A DNA stretch of 52,866 nt, taken from positions 1 through 52,866 of the forward strand of contig CACZZF010000013.1 in NCBI GenBank assembly GCA_902785575.1, in the 5' to 3' direction. A program made the translations under genes and the position numbers. Of the stretch, positions 50,066 through 52,866 are shown in pieces (positions within the stretch are counted from its first letter, which is position 1; every line of letters begins with the position of its first letter). Source of the DNA: an uncultured Bacteroidia bacterium (lineage in GTDB: Bacteria; Bacteroidota; Bacteroidia; Bacteroidales; UBA932). Below the pieces are notes generated by a model that ran no database searches, was not told the origin of the DNA, and saw nothing but the letters and a program-made list of their open reading frames with translations.

Positions 50066-50917
50066 CTATTTCCGGCTTTCGAGGATTAGGTTTCCGAGTT
50101 CTTCCAGATCCCTGACGATAAAGTCGGCTGTCCCGGCTTCAAGAGCAGTCTCAAGAGTCGTCTCACCTGAAAGGACCAGCACACTGACCGCACCGGCCCT
50201 GCGGCCCATCTCGATATCGGTGTAGATCCTGTCCCCGACCATGGCTATCTCCTCAGGACGTAATCCGTGGCGGTCACGAATGCCGTCCAGCATCGTGGGA
50301 TCGGGCTTGCCCATAACCTTGTCGGGCTTTCTGCCTGTGGCGGCCTCGATGCATTTCTGTAAAGAACCGCAATCCACTAGTATGGTTTCGGCGTCGGTAG
50401 GGCAGACCCAGTCCGGGTTGGTGGCAATGTAAGGAACTCCCTGCTTCGCCCACCAAGCGGCCCTGCAAAGCCTTGAATATACCAATGTGGTGTCGAAAGC
50501 GACTACCAGCATATCAGGCTTATCAGCGGGGTCATCCTCGCATGAAATGAACCCTGCCTCAACAAACTGTTCCCTCATGCTCGGAGTCCCGAGCATAAAC
50601 AGTTTCTTGACTTCCGGATACGCCTTCTTGATGTAGTCTATCGTGGCTATCGGAGTGGTATACATATCCTCCCAGGCGCATTCAATGCCCATTTTTGCCA
50701 ACTTGGCGACATAGTCCCCGACAGATTTCGTGGGGTTGTTGGTCAGGAATGAATGTCCAACCCCGGCGGCCTTTAGAGCGTCCAGCGTCGGTATGGTGAA
50801 CGGGAATATATTGTTCTCCATATAGATGGTCCCATCCATGTCAAGCGCCAGATGCCTGATTCGGCGCAACTTGGCCCTCTGCTCTTCCGACAGAGTCTTG
50901 TTGTAGTTCTCTTTCAT
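50066..50917 (-). CDS. HAD-IIA family phosphatase (NagD/phosphoglycolate phosphatase-like)
   Basis: The 283-residue protein has the HAD motif I LALDMDGTIY, and motif II in SFLTNNPTKS. The C2 cap is inserted between motifs II and III (about 80-200). Motif IV is VGDRIYTDIEMG. This arrangement defines subclass IIA, which includes NagD and pNPPase/phosphoglycolate phosphatases. It is the first gene of a run with the esterase and lplA. Physiological substrate is unknown. Confidence 0.87.
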   Translation of the reverse strand: MKENYNKTLSEEQRAKLRRIRHLALDMDGTIYMENNIFPFTIPTLDALKAAGVGHSFLTNNPTKSVGDYVAKLAKMGIECAWEDMYTTPIATIDYIKKAYPEVKKLFMLGTPSMREQFVEAGFISCEDDPADKPDMLVVAFDTTLVYSRLCRAAWWAKQGVPYIATNPDWVCPTDAETILVDCGSLQKCIEAATGRKPDKVMGKPDPTMLDGIRDRHGLRPEEIAMVGDRIYTDIEMGRRAGAVSVLVLSGETTLETALEAGTADFIVRDLEELGNLILESRK

Positions 50918-50960
50918 ATCTAACGCGAATATACTAATTCCTATTTTGATTCCGATTTCT

Positions 50961-50968
50961 TATATTTG
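50961..50968 (+). promoter_or_regulatory. Candidate -7 box of the M14 peptidase gene
   Basis: TATATTTG exactly matches TAnnTTTG, ending 24 bases before the ATG at 50993. A TTTG lies only 12 bases upstream, too close to be a normal -33 box. Confidence 0.45.
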
Positions 50969-50992
50969 TACTGATACTATCTGATAGGCTAT

Positions 50993-52183
50993 ATGAAAGC
51001 GGTGACAATCCTCAAAATGCTGGTTTTAGGAGCACTTGTCTCCCTCGTTTCTTGCAATAGGGAAATCCGTATCGATGACAATCTTCCAGCCGGGAACATC
51101 ATTGTGGAGAAAATGTCAGGAGACACGGTTTATGTCAAGCCGGATCTCAGAGACACTGAGGGAGAATGGTTTTATTGGGCTATGAGGGTTCAAGGAGCGC
51201 AAGGGAAGACCCTTGTGTTCAAGTTCCCTTTCGCTTGCGTGGGTGTCAGAGGAGCGGTTGTCTCTCTTGATAAGGGAAAGACGTTCTCCTTCGCTGGCAA
51301 CGAGTCAAGGTATTGGTATTCATTTACTTGGACCTTCGGTCCGAAAGACAAGGATGTTTATTTCTATGAGTGCCATCCCTATCTTTTGGCCGACTGGAAC
51401 AGCTTCGTCAACTCAATAGACAAGAAAGACATCTCGTTGGGTGTATTATGTCAGAGCCGGGAGGGCAAGGATGTTCCACGGGCGACCATCGGAAGAATGG
51501 ACGGTCAGGCAGAGCATAAAGTTGTGATCTCCGCCCGACATCACTGCTCCGAGACTATGGCCTCTTATGTGATGGAGGGTATTGTGAAAGGCTTCCTTGC
51601 GGATGATAATACCGGGAAATGGTTGAGGGACAATGTGGAACTGACTATAGTGCCTTTCGTGGACTATGACGGAGCAATGAATGGTGACCAGGGTAAAAAC
51701 CGCCGTCCCCACGACCATAACAGGGACTATACTGAGTTCCTTTATCCTGAGACAAAAGCCCTCACGGAATTGTGGAAGGAAAAGCGCCCGGAAATAATCC
51801 TGGACCTCCACTGTCCTTGGATATATGGAGAGCTGAATAACGAGCACGTCTATTGTCCCCGTGGGGATCCCGCCACAACTCCGAATATTGAGGCGGAGGA
51901 TTATTTCCTGAGTCTTGTCGAGAAAGAAGCGAAGGGATTGCCTTATCAGGTGTCGGGGAATATTCCCTTCGGAACCAACTGGAACACCAACCAGAACTAT
52001 GCCCAAGGACTGTCAAGTCTTCAGTGGGCTAGGATTAACGCTCCGGGGGCGCAGGTGTGCTGCTGTTTTGAGATTCCATTCGCCAATGCGAGAGGAACAG
52101 AGGTCAACCCCGAGTCCGCCCGAATCTTCGGAACAAGCATCGCCGCCGCGATATCCGATTACTATAAAGACCCCCGGTTTTAA
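50993..52183 (+). CDS. Lipoprotein of the M14 zinc carboxypeptidase family
   Basis: The 396-residue protein has a lipoprotein signal (lipobox LVSC, Cys21). An N-terminal beta domain (about 25-160) precedes a C-terminal M14-like catalytic domain. Zinc ligands are likely His184 and Glu187 (HCSE, an HxxE motif) and His273 in LDLHCPW. Arg244 in DHNRDY and Glu360 in CCFEIPF fit the substrate-binding Arg and the catalytic Glu. This suits an outer-membrane-anchored carboxypeptidase acting on peptides or peptidoglycan. The cysteine-rich CCC before the catalytic Glu is unusual. A separate promoter for the antiporter lies 20 bases downstream. Confidence 0.85.
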   Translation: MKAVTILKMLVLGALVSLVSCNREIRIDDNLPAGNIIVEKMSGDTVYVKPDLRDTEGEWFYWAMRVQGAQGKTLVFKFPFACVGVRGAVVSLDKGKTFSFAGNESRYWYSFTWTFGPKDKDVYFYECHPYLLADWNSFVNSIDKKDISLGVLCQSREGKDVPRATIGRMDGQAEHKVVISARHHCSETMASYVMEGIVKGFLADDNTGKWLRDNVELTIVPFVDYDGAMNGDQGKNRRPHDHNRDYTEFLYPETKALTELWKEKRPEIILDLHCPWIYGELNNEHVYCPRGDPATTPNIEAEDYFLSLVEKEAKGLPYQVSGNIPFGTNWNTNQNYAQGLSSLQWARINAPGAQVCCCFEIPFANARGTEVNPESARIFGTSIAAAISDYYKDPRF

Positions 52184-52203
52184 CTGAAATTTCTTGAATT
52201 CAC

Positions 52204-52211
52204 TATATTTG
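52204..52211 (+). promoter_or_regulatory. Candidate -7 box of the antiporter gene
   Basis: TATATTTG exactly matches TAnnTTTG and ends 4 bases before the ATG at 52216, implying a leaderless message if used. No good -33 box is seen. Confidence 0.4.
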
Positions 52212-52215
52212 TGAT

Positions 52216-52866
52216 ATGGACCAGAGTATCAAGAAAAAATACAATTATTGGCAGTGGCGCACGCTCATCATCCTGATGATCGGCTATGCGCTGTTCTATT
52301 TCGTAAGGAAGAATTTCAGCATCGCTATGCCGGCGCTGAAGTCAGAGCTTGGGCTTGACGAGACACAGCTTGGTATATTCCTGACATTGAACGGAATAGT
52401 CTATGGTGTGTCCCGCTTCATCAACGGATTCATTTCCGATAGGGCCAAATCGAAGAAATTCATTATGGGCCTGGGACTTCTGCTCTCGGCGATAGTCAAC
52501 TTCGTCATCGGGTTGAGTCCCCAGATGAACGGGTTGTTCCATTATATGGACGCTAGCGGGAAGGCCACTGTCGGACTGGTGTATTTCATTGGTTCTTTGT
52601 GGCTTATCAACGGCTTCACTCAGGGAATGGGCTATCCGCCTTGCGGCAGCCTTATGGCCCACTGGATCAAGCCTTCCGAGCTCGCCACGAAACAGAGTGT
52701 CTGGAACAGTTCCCACTCCATTGGAGCTGGTCTGGTGGCCGTCCTGATCGGAACATTCATCTTGGGGCGTTTCGGCTATGAAGCCTGGCAGTGGTGTTTC
52801 TTCATCCCTGCCATCCTCGCCGCGGCCGGTAGTTTCCTGCTGTTCTTCGGCTTGAAGAATTCTCCT
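52216..52866 (+). CDS. OPA-family MFS antiporter (organophosphate:phosphate, GlpT/UhpT-like), 3' truncated by window end
   Basis: The first 217 codons are visible, with no stop. After a basic N-terminus the protein shows helix 1 with LIILMIGYALFYFVRKNFSIAMPALKSELG. The Y-x-x-R-x-N/K-F segment is the conserved Arg region of GlpT/UhpT/UhpC. Further helices lie at about 45-65, 75-95, 113-135, 157-178 and 185-205, with a GxxNGFTQGMGYPPCGSLMAHW loop. The likely substrate is glycerol 3-phosphate or a hexose phosphate exchanged for phosphate, which would suit the glpK region, but a sensor role like UhpC is possible. The C-terminal half is outside the window. Confidence 0.85.
   Translation, partial: MDQSIKKKYNYWQWRTLIILMIGYALFYFVRKNFSIAMPALKSELGLDETQLGIFLTLNGIVYGVSRFINGFISDRAKSKKFIMGLGLLLSAIVNFVIGLSPQMNGLFHYMDASGKATVGLVYFIGSLWLINGFTQGMGYPPCGSLMAHWIKPSELATKQSVWNSSHSIGAGLVAVLIGTFILGRFGYEAWQWCFFIPAILAAAGSFLLFFGLKNSP

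Overview
The window looks like a chromosomal segment of a Bacteroidales-type bacterium (Bacteroidota) with moderately high GC. The evidence is the gene content and the promoters. It has a Bacteroidota-style division and cell wall (dcw) cluster, type III glutamine synthetase, fused alpha/beta 2-oxoacid dehydrogenase E1, split transketolase and lipoproteins with BIG2 domains. Many start regions carry the Bacteroidota -7 element TAnnTTTG, sometimes with TTG/TTTG about 19-20 nt upstream. A gut or rumen lineage is plausible but not proven. I see no rRNA, tRNA or CRISPR array, and no gene-free stretch longer than 300 bases.

Layout. (1) 1-97: left end of an IS3-type insertion sequence, cut by the window edge. 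(2) 202-18390, minus strand: one compact dcw operon, read mraZ-rsmH-ftsL-ftsI-murE-mraY-murD-ftsW-murG-murC-ftsQ-ftsA-ftsZ, continuing into gltX and a Cof-type HAD phosphatase. Genes overlap by 4 nt or lie a few bases apart. murF and ddl are absent from the cluster. Upstream of mraZ are GTGGAA repeats that may be the MraZ operator. (3) 18555-27572: a secreted sialidase divergent from a DPP-IV-like peptidase. The peptidase is followed by a lipid glycosylation set (GT2 transferase, double LAB_N membrane protein, ArnT-like transferase) and glutamine synthetase III. (4) 27740-29593: a surface lipoprotein with three BIG2 domains, preceded by a G10 tract that can form the 3' arm of a long hairpin. 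(5) 29784-33357, minus: glpF, glpK and miaB. (6) 33445-35831: lipoprotein, SPOR protein and sigma-54. (7) 35834-39084, minus: upp, radC-like gene and split transketolase. (8) 39218-45792: E2, E3, fused E1 of a 2-oxoacid dehydrogenase complex, then a medium-chain zinc dehydrogenase. (9) 45899-48398: a MotA/ExbB-like membrane protein, a membrane LytTR regulator and a three-gene ECF sigma operon. (10) 48496-52866: lplA, a YqiA-like esterase, a NagD-like phosphatase, an M14 peptidase lipoprotein and the start of an organophosphate/phosphate antiporter.

How genes work together. The dcw cluster makes and polymerises peptidoglycan precursors and builds the divisome. The SPOR protein at 33924 probably binds the same wall at the septum. 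LplA can attach the lipoate needed by the E2 encoded 9 kb away. GlpF and GlpK import and trap glycerol. The sialidase and peptidase fit use of host glycoproteins.

The least expected signal is a family of short palindromic (REP/REPIN-like) sequences inserted in frame inside coding genes: murE, the ArnT-like gene and lplA. All are in the same orientation and frame, giving Cys-His-Pro-Glu-Arg. In lplA one repeat type sits inside another.
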